Shown: positions 18,186-26,156 of the stretch, one piece after another
How positions within the stretch are numbered: the first letter of the stretch is position 1
How the letters are laid out: every line of letters starts with the position of its first letter
DNA from: Spongiactinospora rosea
GTDB taxonomy: Bacteria; Actinomycetota; Actinomycetes; Streptosporangiales; Streptosporangiaceae
DNA length: 64,000 nucleotides
Direction: 5' to 3'
Assembly (NCBI RefSeq): GCF_003315795.1
Contig: NZ_QMEY01000019.1
Coordinates: 107,773-171,772, forward strand
Program-made: the position numbers and the translations under genes
Notes under the pieces: generated by a model
What the model was told of the DNA's origin: nothing
The model's database searches: none
Seen by the model: only the letters and a program-made list of their open reading frames with translations

Positions 18186-19805
18186 TCACTTGACGGTGAT
18201 CGTGTCGAGGTTCGGGCTGTAGGCGTCGATCCGCACGTTGGTGATCTTGTCGGAGTGGCCGGCCTGGTCCTGCCAGTTCCACAGCGGGGCCATCGGCATC
18301 TCGGCCAGGGCCAGGTCCTCGGCCTTCTGGTACAGCGGGATGCTCGCCTCCATGGTGGGCGCCGAGTTGGCCTGCTTGATCAGGTCCAGGAACTCGGGGC
18401 TCTTCCAGCCCATCCGGTTCTCCGTGCCCCACATGGACTCCAGGTAGTTCTGCGGGCTCGGGTAGTCCATCACCCAGTTGTTGCGGAAGGGCCCGTCCTG
18501 CTTGTGGGCGCGCAGGGTGGCCAGGTAGTCGGCGGAGGGGATCTTGCGGAACTTGATGTCGGCGATGCCGAGGTTCTGCTTGAGCTGGTTGGCGACCGCG
18601 GTCATCCACTGCTCGTAGCTAGGGTCGGCGTTGGAGAAGTAGAGGTTCAGCGTGCCGGTGAAGCCGCCCGCCTTGTCGTACAGCGCCTTGGCCTTGGCCG
18701 GGTCGTAGGCGCAGCTCTCCCCGCAGGCGGTGGCCCGGTAGCCGGGCACCAGCGGGGCGACCAGGGAGGACATCGGCTTGAACGCGCCGTTGAAGACCGC
18801 GTCCACGATCGCCTGCCGGTCGATCGCCATGGAGATCGCCTTGCGCAGGTCGGCGCCGGCGAACCGCTTGTCGTACACGGGGAAGCCCAGGTAGTCCATG
18901 GTCCCGCCGGGGATGGACACGAACCGGTCGCCGAGCAGCGTCTTGGCCTCGGAGGTGCTGGCCGGGGGGATCGTCTGGAGCAGGTCCACGTTGCCGGCGC
19001 GCAGGTCGGTGTAGGCGGTCTCGCGGTTGGCGTAGATCTTGAAGTCCACGCCCGCGGACTTGGCGGGGCGCGGGCCCGCGTAGCCGTCGAACCGCTTGGT
19101 CCTGATCAGCTTGTTGCGCTCCCACTGGCCGTCCATCATGAACGGCCCGTTGCCGATGGGGGCGATGTCGTAGGCCGCCGGGTCCTTGAGCGCGGCCTTG
19201 GGCATCGGGGCGAAGCCGGTGTAGGCCAGCATGATCGGGAACTGGCTGAACGGCGCGGTGAGGGTGACCTCCAGCGTGGCAGGGTCCACCACCTTCAGGC
19301 CGCTCAGCTTGTCGGTCTCCGGCTTGGGGGCCTCCTCCGAGCCCTCGGGGGCCTCGGGGTTGAGCTTGTCGAAGCCTTCGACGCCGGCGAAGTAGTAGCC
19401 GTTGGTCCAGGCGTTGGGGCCGTAGGCGGCGGCGTTCCAGGCGTCGGCGAAGCTCTCGGCGGTGACCGCCTCGCCGTTGTGGAACTTCTGGCCCGGCCTG
19501 ATCTTGATCGTCCAGACCTTCTGGTCGTCGCTGGTGACCGACTCGGCGGCGCGCATCTGCGGCTTGCCGTCCGGGCCGATGGCCACCAGGGTGTCGAAGA
19601 GCGCCCCCAGGACGCTGATGGAGTAGCTGCTCGAGGTGTTGCCCGGGGTCAGGTGGTCGGGCTCGGTGAGGGCGACCGAGAACCGCTTCGGCGCGGCTCC
19701 GTTCTTCCCGCCGGATGTACCGCTCCCTCCGCCGCCGCACGCGCTGAGCGCCAGGAGCGCGGAAAGGAGGACGGCGGCGCCGCGCGTCCTCATCAAGACC
19801 GTCAC
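18186..19805 (-). CDS. Peptide ABC transporter substrate-binding lipoprotein (SBP family 5)
   Basis: 539 aa. A lipoprotein signal peptide ends in the lipobox LALSAC (Cys23), followed by a Gly/Ser linker. The mature part is SBP_bac_5: LFDTLVAIGPDGKPQMRAAE, WTIKIRPGQKFHNGEAVTAE (family signature region) and DLRKAISMAIDRQAIVDAVF. I chose the GTG at 19805, which has GAGGCGG 7 nt upstream. The ATG at 19793 lies inside the same signal sequence and lacks a ribosome site. The frame stays open upstream to 20483, but that part is antisense to the LuxR gene. It is the first gene of the transport operon, divergent from luxR. Confidence 0.93.
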   Translation of the reverse strand: MTVLMRTRGAAVLLSALLALSACGGGGSGTSGGKNGAAPKRFSVALTEPDHLTPGNTSSSYSISVLGALFDTLVAIGPDGKPQMRAAESVTSDDQKVWTIKIRPGQKFHNGEAVTAESFADAWNAAAYGPNAWTNGYYFAGVEGFDKLNPEAPEGSEEAPKPETDKLSGLKVVDPATLEVTLTAPFSQFPIMLAYTGFAPMPKAALKDPAAYDIAPIGNGPFMMDGQWERNKLIRTKRFDGYAGPRPAKSAGVDFKIYANRETAYTDLRAGNVDLLQTIPPASTSEAKTLLGDRFVSIPGGTMDYLGFPVYDKRFAGADLRKAISMAIDRQAIVDAVFNGAFKPMSSLVAPLVPGYRATACGESCAYDPAKAKALYDKAGGFTGTLNLYFSNADPSYEQWMTAVANQLKQNLGIADIKFRKIPSADYLATLRAHKQDGPFRNNWVMDYPSPQNYLESMWGTENRMGWKSPEFLDLIKQANSAPTMEASIPLYQKAEDLALAEMPMAPLWNWQDQAGHSDKITNVRIDAYSPNLDTITVK

Positions 19806-19825
19806 GTTATGTCCGCCTCTCCGTA

Positions 19826-19846
19826 TCTCCGGCGTGATGCCGGAGA
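19826..19846. promoter_or_regulatory. Perfect palindrome between divergent SBP and LuxR genes
   Basis: TCTCCGGC-GTGAT-GCCGGAGA, an exact 8-bp inverted repeat with a 5-bp spacer. It lies 21 bp upstream of the binding-protein start and about 107 bp upstream of luxR. It could be an operator for the LuxR protein or a hairpin in the transporter mRNA leader. AT-rich sequence just beyond it (gggtaaatatctg) may hold the promoter. Confidence 0.45.
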
Positions 19847-19952
19847 GGGTAAATATCTGTTCAGGGCGAGACATCGGAAGGTTTACGTATTCCCGCGCTT
19901 TCTCCGCTCGGGCACGCTTGAGCCCAGGTACGGCTCGGGGGGAGGAGGCGGT

Positions 19953-20945
19953 GTGGAGGCGGACCAGATCACGCTGAGCCCGCGTCATCTCCACGCCTTC
20001 GCCGAGGTGGGGTTCCAGGTCGCCGGACGCCGTGGCGCGCAGGGCGCGATGGCCGCGCTGCGGCGGGTGATCCCGATGGACGCTTATGAGTTCGTCGCCT
20101 TCGACCCGGCCACCGGCCGCCACCAGAGCCTGATCGCCGACGGATACTCCCGGGTCGACTCCGACGCCGCCGAGGAGTACGCCCGGCTCGACCCCTACCG
20201 CGCGGCCATGGCCAACCGCGAGCCGCTGCTGATGGGCGCCCCCGGCACCGAGCGCTACTACCGGCGCCACCTGGAGCCGTACGGCTGGCAGGCCGGGCTG
20301 ACCACGCCGCTGTTCCTGGACGAGGGCCGCTACACCGGCCTGCTGCACCTCGGCGCCCGCGATCCGGGCGCGTTCTGCGCGCGGGCCGCCGCGCTCGTCA
20401 ACGCGGTCTCCCCCACGCTGGCGCATGTGACCGACCTGCGGCGGTGCCTGATCGAGACGGGCGGGCTGCCGCCGGGCTTCCACGCGATGTCCTTCGACCG
20501 GACCGGCACGCGCCGCGAGGTGGCCGGGCTGCCGCCGTCCGAGGCCATCGCGGCGGCTCCCGGGATGGCCGCGCTGGCCAGGGAGTTCATCGACTCACGG
20601 GAGCTGAGCAGGCGCGGCCTGTGGCCGGACGCCGAGGGCCGGTGGCGCGAGGTGCGGCTGATGCGGGCGGGGGTGGGCTTCCAGGGCGCGATCCAGGGGG
20701 CGCTGATCGCCGAGCGGCCCTGCGCCCTGCCGTACGACCTGACCGGCCGGGAGGTGGACGTGCTCACCCGGGTCGCCAGCGGCGACTCCAACCCGCAGAT
20801 CGCCGCCACCCTGGTGCTCAGCGTGCGGACCGTCACCACGCACCTGGAGCACATCTTCGCCAAGCTCGGCTGCGACAGCCGGACCAGGCTGACCACCAAG
20901 GTCCTGGCCGAAGGGCTGTGCCGGCTGGACGTCCCGCAGGGCTAG
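19953..20945 (+). CDS. LuxR-family transcriptional regulator with GAF-like sensor region
   Basis: 330 aa. The C-terminal LuxR/GerE helix-turn-helix at about 265-325 is clear: LTGREVDVLTRVASGDSN, QIAATLVLSVRTVTTHLEHI and FAKLGCDSRTRLTTK. The N-terminal 190 residues look like a GAF/PAS-type sensor domain (MDAYEFVAFDPATGRHQSL, GWQAGLTTPLFLDEGRYTG). There is no receiver domain or ATPase domain, so it is neither NarL- nor MalT-type. The GTG at 19953 lies 4 nt after GGAGGAGG; the open frame upstream is antisense to the transporter gene. Its divergent position suggests control of the transporter operon. It ends convergently with the next gene, both stop codons sharing CTAG. Confidence 0.88.
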   Translation: MEADQITLSPRHLHAFAEVGFQVAGRRGAQGAMAALRRVIPMDAYEFVAFDPATGRHQSLIADGYSRVDSDAAEEYARLDPYRAAMANREPLLMGAPGTERYYRRHLEPYGWQAGLTTPLFLDEGRYTGLLHLGARDPGAFCARAAALVNAVSPTLAHVTDLRRCLIETGGLPPGFHAMSFDRTGTRREVAGLPPSEAIAAAPGMAALAREFIDSRELSRRGLWPDAEGRWREVRLMRAGVGFQGAIQGALIAERPCALPYDLTGREVDVLTRVASGDSNPQIAATLVLSVRTVTTHLEHIFAKLGCDSRTRLTTKVLAEGLCRLDVPQG

Positions 20946-21421
20946 CCGCGGTACAGCCGGCCGTTCGGCGGCGCGGCGGAGACACAGGCCAGGTCGAGGG
21001 CCAGCTCGAACCACACCCGGTTCGCGCCCGCCTCGCGGATCACGCCCCACCTGCGGGCCAGCGTGTCCAGCAGCGGCAGCCCGCGGCCCCCGATGGCATG
21101 CGCGGCGGCGTGGGCGGCCCCGCAGGTGCAGGGCGGGGCGAGGGAGCCGTCGTCCTGGACGCAGACCCGGACGGTACCGGCGGAGTAGCTGACCCTGAGG
21201 GTGAACGTCCCGCCCCGGCCGGAGTCGGAGTGGACGACCGCGTTGGTGGCGACCTCGCTGGTGAGCAGGACGCAGTCGTCGTGCAGCGGGTGGTCCACGC
21301 CCAGCGCGCGGGACACCAGGCGGCGTGCCCTGGCGACCTGGTCGGCGGTCCCGGCCAGGCGGAACATCCTGTCGTCGATGTCCTTCCCGGTGTCCTCGTG
21401 CGTTTCGTTTCCGCCGTCCAT
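20942..21421 (-). CDS. RsbW-like anti-sigma factor / HATPase
   Basis: 159-aa single-domain GHKL ATPase of the RsbW/SpoIIAB type abundant in actinomycetes. N-box LTSEVATNAVVHSD, then VRVCVQDDGS and G-box GGRGLPLLD. Such proteins bind sigma factors or anti-sigma antagonists, or phosphorylate STAS proteins; no partner gene lies nearby. The frame is open to 21520, but the ATG at 21421 has GGGAGG 6 nt upstream and starts just before the domain. A Cys pair (PPCTCGAAH) in the ATP-lid region is unusual. Confidence 0.82.
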   Translation of the reverse strand: MDGGNETHEDTGKDIDDRMFRLAGTADQVARARRLVSRALGVDHPLHDDCVLLTSEVATNAVVHSDSGRGGTFTLRVSYSAGTVRVCVQDDGSLAPPCTCGAAHAAAHAIGGRGLPLLDTLARRWGVIREAGANRVWFELALDLACVSAAPPNGRLYRG

Positions 21422-21665
21422 CGTGACCCTCCCGATCGCCCCCGCCGTACGGGGAGCCGTCCTCCTATGGACGCCGGGCCCCGCGGGCTCGATGTCACCG
21501 GAAAGTAGGAATACGATCACCGGGAGGTTAGCCGGGCGCGCGAGGGCCGGGCGATCGCGGGTACCGGCGGACCGGACGCCCTCGGGCGAACGCTAGTCTG
21601 CGAGTGTCCGCGAAGTGGCGGGGTCCGCGCCGCGCGCGGGCCGCGGCGAGAAGGGGATACGCGTC

Positions 21666-22145
21666 GTGAGCAGGCTGGAAGCGGTCTGGGTGATGCCGTA
21701 CGACCAACCGGGGGCGGCCGTGGTCACGGGCGCCTTCGACATCTTGCACGTTGGCCATGTCCGCTTCCTGCGCGCGGTGCGCGATCGCGGGCTGCCGCTG
21801 CTGGTCGGCGTGGAGGACGACGCCAGGGTGTCCTACTGGAAGGGCCCTGACCGGCCGCTGCACACCGCCGCCGAGCGCGCTGAAGTGCTGGCGGCGCTGC
21901 GCTTCGTGGACGGCGTGTTCATCGTCACCGGGCCGCCCGAGCTGAACAAGCCCGCCGAGTACATCAGACTCTTCGCCCCGATGCACCCGGGCGCCCTGGC
22001 CCACACCGCCGGCGACCCCCACGCCGAAGGCCGCTGCGCGGCCGCCGACGTCCTCGCCGCCGAATGCTGGGAGCTCACCGCCATCCCCGGCCGCTCCACC
22101 ACCCGCATCCTCAACGCCGTCACCACTCCCCCGCCCACCCCCTAG
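21666..22145 (+). CDS. Cytidylyltransferase-like nucleotidyltransferase
   Basis: 159 aa with the nucleotidyltransferase signature GAFDILHVGHVRFL (HxGH; residues about 22-35). It also has GVEDDARVSYWKGPDRPL with the following TAAERAEVLAALRFVD, as in RfaE/TagD-type cytidylyl- or adenylyltransferases. The C-terminal GRSTTRILNAV resembles the ISTT-like motif. It would join a nucleoside triphosphate to a phosphorylated small molecule, for example a sugar or polyol phosphate. No pathway partners are adjacent, so the substrate is unknown. GTG start with AAGGGG 8 nt upstream; the extra upstream codons in frame lack a ribosome site. Confidence 0.8.
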   Translation: MSRLEAVWVMPYDQPGAAVVTGAFDILHVGHVRFLRAVRDRGLPLLVGVEDDARVSYWKGPDRPLHTAAERAEVLAALRFVDGVFIVTGPPELNKPAEYIRLFAPMHPGALAHTAGDPHAEGRCAAADVLAAECWELTAIPGRSTTRILNAVTTPPPTP

Positions 22146-22151
22146 ACACGG

Positions 22152-22165
22152 CGGGCCGGGGCCCG
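22152..22165. terminator. Short GC-rich hairpin between convergent genes
   Basis: CGGGC-CGGG-GCCCG lies in the 26-bp gap between the convergent nucleotidyltransferase and universal stress protein genes. A bidirectional terminator is plausible, but the stem is only 5 bp. Confidence 0.3.
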
Positions 22166-22171
22166 GTGGGG

Positions 22172-23023
22172 TCAGCGGACCACGGCCACGGGGCGGGAGA
22201 CGTTGTGGAGGACGCCGTGGCCGATGGAGCCGAGTACGGCTCGGGCCACCTCGCCCCGCCTGCGCGCGCCCACCACGACCAGGTCGGCCGACTCCGCCGC
22301 CGCCGAGATGGCCGTCACCGGGTGCCCGCCGGTCACCGTTTCCACGATCTCCAGGTCGGGGTGGCGGGCCCGCCATTCGGCGACCACCTTCTGCACCACC
22401 GTGATCTCGGCCTCCAGCGCCGATTCGCTGACGTCCGGGTAGTAGGTCATCAGGGCGGGCGAGACGGGCGGCTGCCAGGCGTGCACCACACGCACCCGCG
22501 CCCCCCGCTTTCGGGCCTGCTCCGCGGCGTACGCGAAGGACACCTCCGAATGCGGGGACAGGTCGAAGCCCACCACGATCTCACCGGTGGGCGGACCCGG
22601 CGGCTCGCGTACCACGACCACCGGGATCTCGGCGTTGGCCGTCACACTCAGGCTCACCGAGCCGAGCAGCAGCCCGGTCAGGCCGCCCCGGCCGCGGCTG
22701 CCGATCACGATCTCGCTCGCCCTCGCGGCCTCCTCCAGCAGGATGGGCGAGGCCGGGCCGGACAGGGCCTCGCTCGTCACCTCCACGCCGGGAGCGCGCT
22801 CCCGTACGGCCCGCTCGGCGTCGCGCAGGATGTTCGCCGCCTCCTCGGACAGCGCGTCCGCGAGCCCGGCGACCTCGGCGTACGGCGCGGCAAGACCCTG
22901 CGGCCCCACCACGTGCAACACCCGCAGCCCACGCCCCCAGAGCGCCGCCTCGTCCGCCGCCCACCGCACCGCCGCCGACGCGGGCTCCGACCCGTCGGTC
23001 GCCACCAGGATCCATTCGCTCAT
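22172..23023 (-). CDS. Universal stress protein, two UspA domains
   Basis: 283 aa made of two tandem UspA domains (about 1-140 and 147-283). Each ends with an ATP-binding loop: VIGSRGRGGLTGLLLGSVS in the first and VVGARRRGEVARAVLGSIGH in the second. The domain beginnings are WILVATDGSEPASAAVRWA and IVVGFDLSPHSEVSFAYAA. Tandem USPs of this kind are common in actinobacteria and are often induced by hypoxia or stationary phase; the exact role is unknown. It is divergent from a small gene across an AT-rich 147-bp spacer. Confidence 0.92.
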   Translation of the reverse strand: MSEWILVATDGSEPASAAVRWAADEAALWGRGLRVLHVVGPQGLAAPYAEVAGLADALSEEAANILRDAERAVRERAPGVEVTSEALSGPASPILLEEAARASEIVIGSRGRGGLTGLLLGSVSLSVTANAEIPVVVVREPPGPPTGEIVVGFDLSPHSEVSFAYAAEQARKRGARVRVVHAWQPPVSPALMTYYPDVSESALEAEITVVQKVVAEWRARHPDLEIVETVTGGHPVTAISAAAESADLVVVGARRRGEVARAVLGSIGHGVLHNVSRPVAVVR

Positions 23024-23170
23024 GATCTGCCCCTGCCCTGGACCACCCGGTTGACACGGGCGGCCTGGCAGTCCTGGCCATCACGAAATATCCCATATAA
23101 GGTTAATTGTCGCTACAAATAGGATTCTTTATCCGCGAACCCCAATGAGCAGTGGGACGAGGGAACGCGC
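23024..23170. promoter_or_regulatory. AT-rich divergent promoter region
   Basis: 147 bp between the universal stress gene (minus) and the small unknown gene (plus). The stretch about 23083-23135 is strikingly AT-rich for this genome (cgaaatatcccatataagg, cgctacaaataggattc). Both promoters probably lie here. No -35/-10 pair is convincing enough to fix. Confidence 0.45.
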
Positions 23171-23401
23171 GTGGCTACAAGACGCTGGGCAGGCGAGAAC
23201 GGCGTCGAGATCGAAACAACGATCTTGAACGGCCGTGAGGTGTACCGGCTGAGCAAGGACGGCTACTTCATCGCCTACTGCGCGACCATGGACGACGTCG
23301 CCGCCATCGTCCCCCCATCCGGCCTCATCGAGATCGTCGACCTCACCCCACCCCCGGAAGACGCCCCCGACCCCGAGGAACCCCCCTCCGGGCCGCTCTA
23401 G
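23171..23401 (+). CDS. Small protein of unknown function, 76 aa
   Basis: GTG start with GAGGGAA 6-8 nt upstream. The sequence has a compact folded-looking core (VEIETTILNGREVYRLSKDG, then YFIAYCATMDDVAAIV) and an acidic, proline-rich tail (LTPPPEDAPDPEEPPSG). The family is not recognised. GC3 bias and the ribosome site support a real gene. It ends convergently with the DUF1707 gene, both stops sharing CTAG at 23398-23401. Confidence 0.6.
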   Translation: MATRRWAGENGVEIETTILNGREVYRLSKDGYFIAYCATMDDVAAIVPPSGLIEIVDLTPPPEDAPDPEEPPSGPL

Positions 23402-24018
23402 GAGCGGTTCTTGCGTTTGCGGGGGCGGCCGCCGACGCCGCCGAAGAGGGCGAGGCCCCTGACGGTGAGGACGGGGGCGGAGGGGTCGGGGTGGGAGGAG
23501 CCGCGGACGTCGAAGCCGCCGAAGATGCCGCTGCCCTCGGAGCGGACCTCGACGCCCTCGGGGACGCGGATCTCGACGCCGCCGAAGAGGGCGAAGATGC
23601 GGAGTTCGACCTCGCGGGACTCGAAGGTCGCCTCGCTGAGGTCGAGTTCGATGCCGCCGAAGATGGCCGTGCAGAGCAGGCGGCGGCGCACGCGCCAGTT
23701 GCCCTTGCGGTGGGCGCCGCCGAAGACGGCGACCACGTTGTCCTGGTCGGTGTCGCTCGCCGGGGCGTAGGAGAAGGGCGCGCCGCCGGGGGCCGGCATC
23801 GGGGCGGGTCGCCCGCCGGGCTGGAGGTCGCGGGTGAGGAGTTCGAGCTCGCCGAGCGTCTTGGCGGTGTAGAGGCTGTCCAGGCGTTCGGAGTATTCGT
23901 CGTGGCTCAACTGCCCGGTGGCCATGGCCTCGCCGAGCATCGCGGCCACCTGCTCCCTGTTGCTGTCGGAGGCGCGCACCTGCGACGACCTGTCGCCGCG
24001 CTCGGGGAGATTCTGCAT
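23398..24018 (-). CDS. DUF1707 protein with LiaF-like C-terminal domain
   Basis: About 206 aa. Residues about 15-65 are a DUF1707 (SHOCT-like) domain: VRASDSNREQVAAMLGEAMA, GQLSHDEYSERLDSLYTAKT. The rest is a repeated beta structure with recurrent AVFGG/AIFGG/ALFGG/GIFGG motifs, as in the cell-wall-stress domain of LiaF/DUF2154 proteins. No membrane helix is seen, so it is probably cytosolic or peripheral at the membrane. In related bacteria LiaF-type domains act in envelope-stress signalling; that role here is inference. The start may be the GTG at 24027 or ATG at 24018; neither has a good ribosome site. Confidence 0.75.
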   Translation of the reverse strand: MQNLPERGDRSSQVRASDSNREQVAAMLGEAMATGQLSHDEYSERLDSLYTAKTLGELELLTRDLQPGGRPAPMPAPGGAPFSYAPASDTDQDNVVAVFGGAHRKGNWRVRRRLLCTAIFGGIELDLSEATFESREVELRIFALFGGVEIRVPEGVEVRSEGSGIFGGFDVRGSSHPDPSAPVLTVRGLALFGGVGGRPRKRKNRS

Positions 24019-24091
24019 GCTGGTCACGATAGTACGTGTTCGCCGGATATTGCACGGAGCCAGGCCGGAGGGCGGCGCCCAGAGCGTTGTT

Positions 24092-24118
24092 CTAGGATTC
24101 CGGTAGCCCGGAACCTAG
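24092..24118 (+). promoter_or_regulatory. Long inverted repeat just before the thioesterase gene
   Basis: CTAGG(A)TTCCGG-TAGC-CCGGAACCTAG: 11 paired bases interrupted by one bulged A, with a 4-nt loop. It ends 8 bp before the ATG and touches the ribosome binding site CGGAGAAG. It could be a repressor operator or an RNA hairpin limiting translation. Confidence 0.5.
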
Positions 24119-24126
24119 CGGAGAAG

Positions 24127-24930
24127 ATGAGGCGCGTGACGCAGACCGAGCAGCCCCCGGCGTTCTTCACCGAGCGCGACGGAGAGTTGATCCCCTCCCC
24201 GGCCGCGCAGAGCCCCTGGTCGGCCGACATGCTGCACGGGAGGCTGATCGGCGGGCTCGCGGCCCGGGGCGTGGAGCGCGGGCATGTCACGGAGGGCCTG
24301 CGGGTGGCGCGCGTCACGGTCGATCTGTTCCGCGGCTCGCCGCTGGTCCCGCTGCGGGTGGAGTCGCGCACGGTGCGCGACGGCCGCCGGATCCGGGTCG
24401 TGGACGTGGAGATCGCCTCGGCGCAGGGCGCGATCGGGCGGGCCTCGGTCGTACTGCTGCGCGGTGGCGGGACGATGCCCGGCGAGGTCGCCGTCGTACC
24501 GCCCCTGGAGATGCCGCCCCCTGCGGCCATGAACGCGGGGCCGGGGCGGCTGATCGGCTGGCGTCCGCCGTTCGACCTGCACTGGCGGCTCGGCACCGAC
24601 GGCGACGGCGACGCCCGCCGGGTGGCCTGGACGCGCGAGATCCACCCCCTGGTGGCGGGCGAGCCGGTCACGCCGCTGATACGCGCCGCGCTGGCCGCCG
24701 ACTTCGCCAGTCCGCTCAGCAACTTCGGCCCCGAAGGGCTGTACTACATCAACGCCGACTACACCCTCACCCTCAGCAGGCCGCCGCTCGGCGAGCTGGT
24801 CGGCCTGGAGGTCACCGGCCGGCTGAGCGAGGAGGGCGTCTCGACCGGGGTCTGTGTGGTGCACGACGAGTCCGGGCCGATCGGCCACTGCGTGGTCACC
24901 GCGCTGGCCAACCCGCGGATGGGCGACTGA
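24127..24930 (+). CDS. Acyl-CoA thioesterase-like (hotdog) protein
   Basis: 267 aa with two hotdog-type halves, as in the actinobacterial thioesterase family (4HBT-like). First half: SPWSADMLHGRLIGGLAARG with ARVTVDLFRGSPLVPLRVES and VVDVEIASAQGAIGRASVV. Second half: INADYTLTLSRPPLGELVGL and GVCVVHDESGPIGHC. It would hydrolyse an acyl-CoA thioester; chain length is unknown. ATG preceded by GGAGA at 3-4 nt, just after the long inverted repeat. A GTG nine bases on is an alternative start. Confidence 0.75.
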   Translation: MRRVTQTEQPPAFFTERDGELIPSPAAQSPWSADMLHGRLIGGLAARGVERGHVTEGLRVARVTVDLFRGSPLVPLRVESRTVRDGRRIRVVDVEIASAQGAIGRASVVLLRGGGTMPGEVAVVPPLEMPPPAAMNAGPGRLIGWRPPFDLHWRLGTDGDGDARRVAWTREIHPLVAGEPVTPLIRAALAADFASPLSNFGPEGLYYINADYTLTLSRPPLGELVGLEVTGRLSEEGVSTGVCVVHDESGPIGHCVVTALANPRMGD

Positions 24931-24943
24931 ACCCATCGGTCTG

Positions 24944-24971
24944 CGCGGGCCTTCCCCTGACGGGGCCCGCG
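24944..24971 (+). terminator. GC-rich stem-loop after thioesterase gene
   Basis: CGCGGGCC and GGCCCGCG form a perfect 8-bp stem with a 12-nt loop, in which CCCC/GGGG can extend an alternative pairing. It lies 13 nt after the stop codon and 18 nt before the next ATG. Intrinsic terminator without a T-run, or an attenuator for the downstream gene. Confidence 0.5.
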
Positions 24972-24989
24972 ATGTGATGGACTCGGAGT

Positions 24990-26156
24990 ATGAGTCCCAA
25001 AAGCCGCGGACGCCCGAAGGGGCGAGGCAGACAGAGACGACCACAGCGCACCGTGGCCCGGTTGCGGCTGTCGGAACAGATCGTGCTCGACGCTCGCGGC
25101 CTGGCCGGGGACGACGCCGACGCGCTGGCCGCGGAGGTCTGGGCGAGCGGTCACCTGGGCGAGGTGTGGCTGGCCGCGCCGCCCGGCGAGACCGAGCCGG
25201 AGCATCTGATCTGCACCGAGGTCGCGGGGCGGGCGACGGCCCGGCCCTCGGTTCCGGCGATGGCGGCCGTGGCCGCGCTCGCGCGCGTCGCGCCCGCGAG
25301 CGAGCGGGAGATGCTGGCCCAGGCGACCGACATCCTGTCGGCGTCCCAGCCGCGGCCCGGGTGGGCGGACGCGCCAGGCTGGGAGCCGACCGGCGCGTAC
25401 CGGGGCACCGACGTCTGGCGGCGTGAGCGGGTGCTGTTCGTCGAGTACGACGCGGAGCCGCGCCCGCACACGCTGATGGCCGTCATCGTGGACGAGGCCG
25501 AGCCGGTGATCGCCGCGCTGCGGCTGGTGGAGCCGGGGGCGCACGAGGAGTGGGAGCGGCTGCGCGGCCCGGACGACCCGCCGATGCCGGTACACCCCGC
25601 GGACCCGTCCGCCGTGCTGGCGGAGCTGGCCCTGGCGATGCGGGAGACCGACATGGCCTGGCCGCACCAGGAGGAGGGCGGTTACGCCGAGCTGCGGGCC
25701 CTGGCCTGGACGCGCGGACGCGCCCACCTGCCCGCCTGGCCCGACTGGTCGCCCACCCCCGCCGCCGAGCGGGAGGAGCTGGCCGCGGAGTTCGTCCGGC
25801 ACAGCGGCCTGCCCGACGACGACGTGACGCACTCCCTGGCGAGCCTGTTCCTCGACTACGGCGACGGCTACATCCGCCCCGGGCCGCTCGCGTGGAGCCC
25901 CGGCAGGGTGGCGTTGTTCCTGGCCGACTTCCTGCCGCGCAAGGTGATGCTCGACGCGGCACAGCGCGAGCGGCTGCCCGAGGCGCTGCGGCACTGGGTG
26001 CGCTTCGCGCTCGACCGCACGGGCATGGAAGAGCGCTGGATCGAGCCGGTGGCGGCGGCGGTGGACACCTATCACGCCGTGTTCGAGAAGGCGTTCGACG
26101 ACGAATCGGTGTGGGGCCCGGCGAAGCGGATCGTGTCCGGCCACCAGGAGCAATAA
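24990..26156 (+). CDS. Conserved-looking protein of unknown function, 388 aa
   Basis: A strongly basic N-terminus (KSRGRPKGRGRQRRPQR) is followed by a mostly helical, acidic protein. Notable segments are VDEAEPVIAALRLVEPGAHE, EEWERLRGPDDPPMPVH, SLASLFLDYGDGYIRPGPL and WSPGRVALFLADFLPRKV. There are no membrane helices, signal peptide or nucleotide-binding loop. The basic head suggests nucleic-acid contact, but this is inference. I do not recognise the family. GGAG sits directly before the ATG (spacing 1), which is short. Confidence 0.7.
   Translation: MSPKSRGRPKGRGRQRRPQRTVARLRLSEQIVLDARGLAGDDADALAAEVWASGHLGEVWLAAPPGETEPEHLICTEVAGRATARPSVPAMAAVAALARVAPASEREMLAQATDILSASQPRPGWADAPGWEPTGAYRGTDVWRRERVLFVEYDAEPRPHTLMAVIVDEAEPVIAALRLVEPGAHEEWERLRGPDDPPMPVHPADPSAVLAELALAMRETDMAWPHQEEGGYAELRALAWTRGRAHLPAWPDWSPTPAAEREELAAEFVRHSGLPDDDVTHSLASLFLDYGDGYIRPGPLAWSPGRVALFLADFLPRKVMLDAAQRERLPEALRHWVRFALDRTGMEERWIEPVAAAVDTYHAVFEKAFDDESVWGPAKRIVSGHQEQ

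Noticed and set aside
18255..19952. Plus-strand upstream extension of the LuxR frame
   Set aside because: Antisense to the transporter genes; GTG at 19953 has a strong ribosome site just before the first conserved residues.
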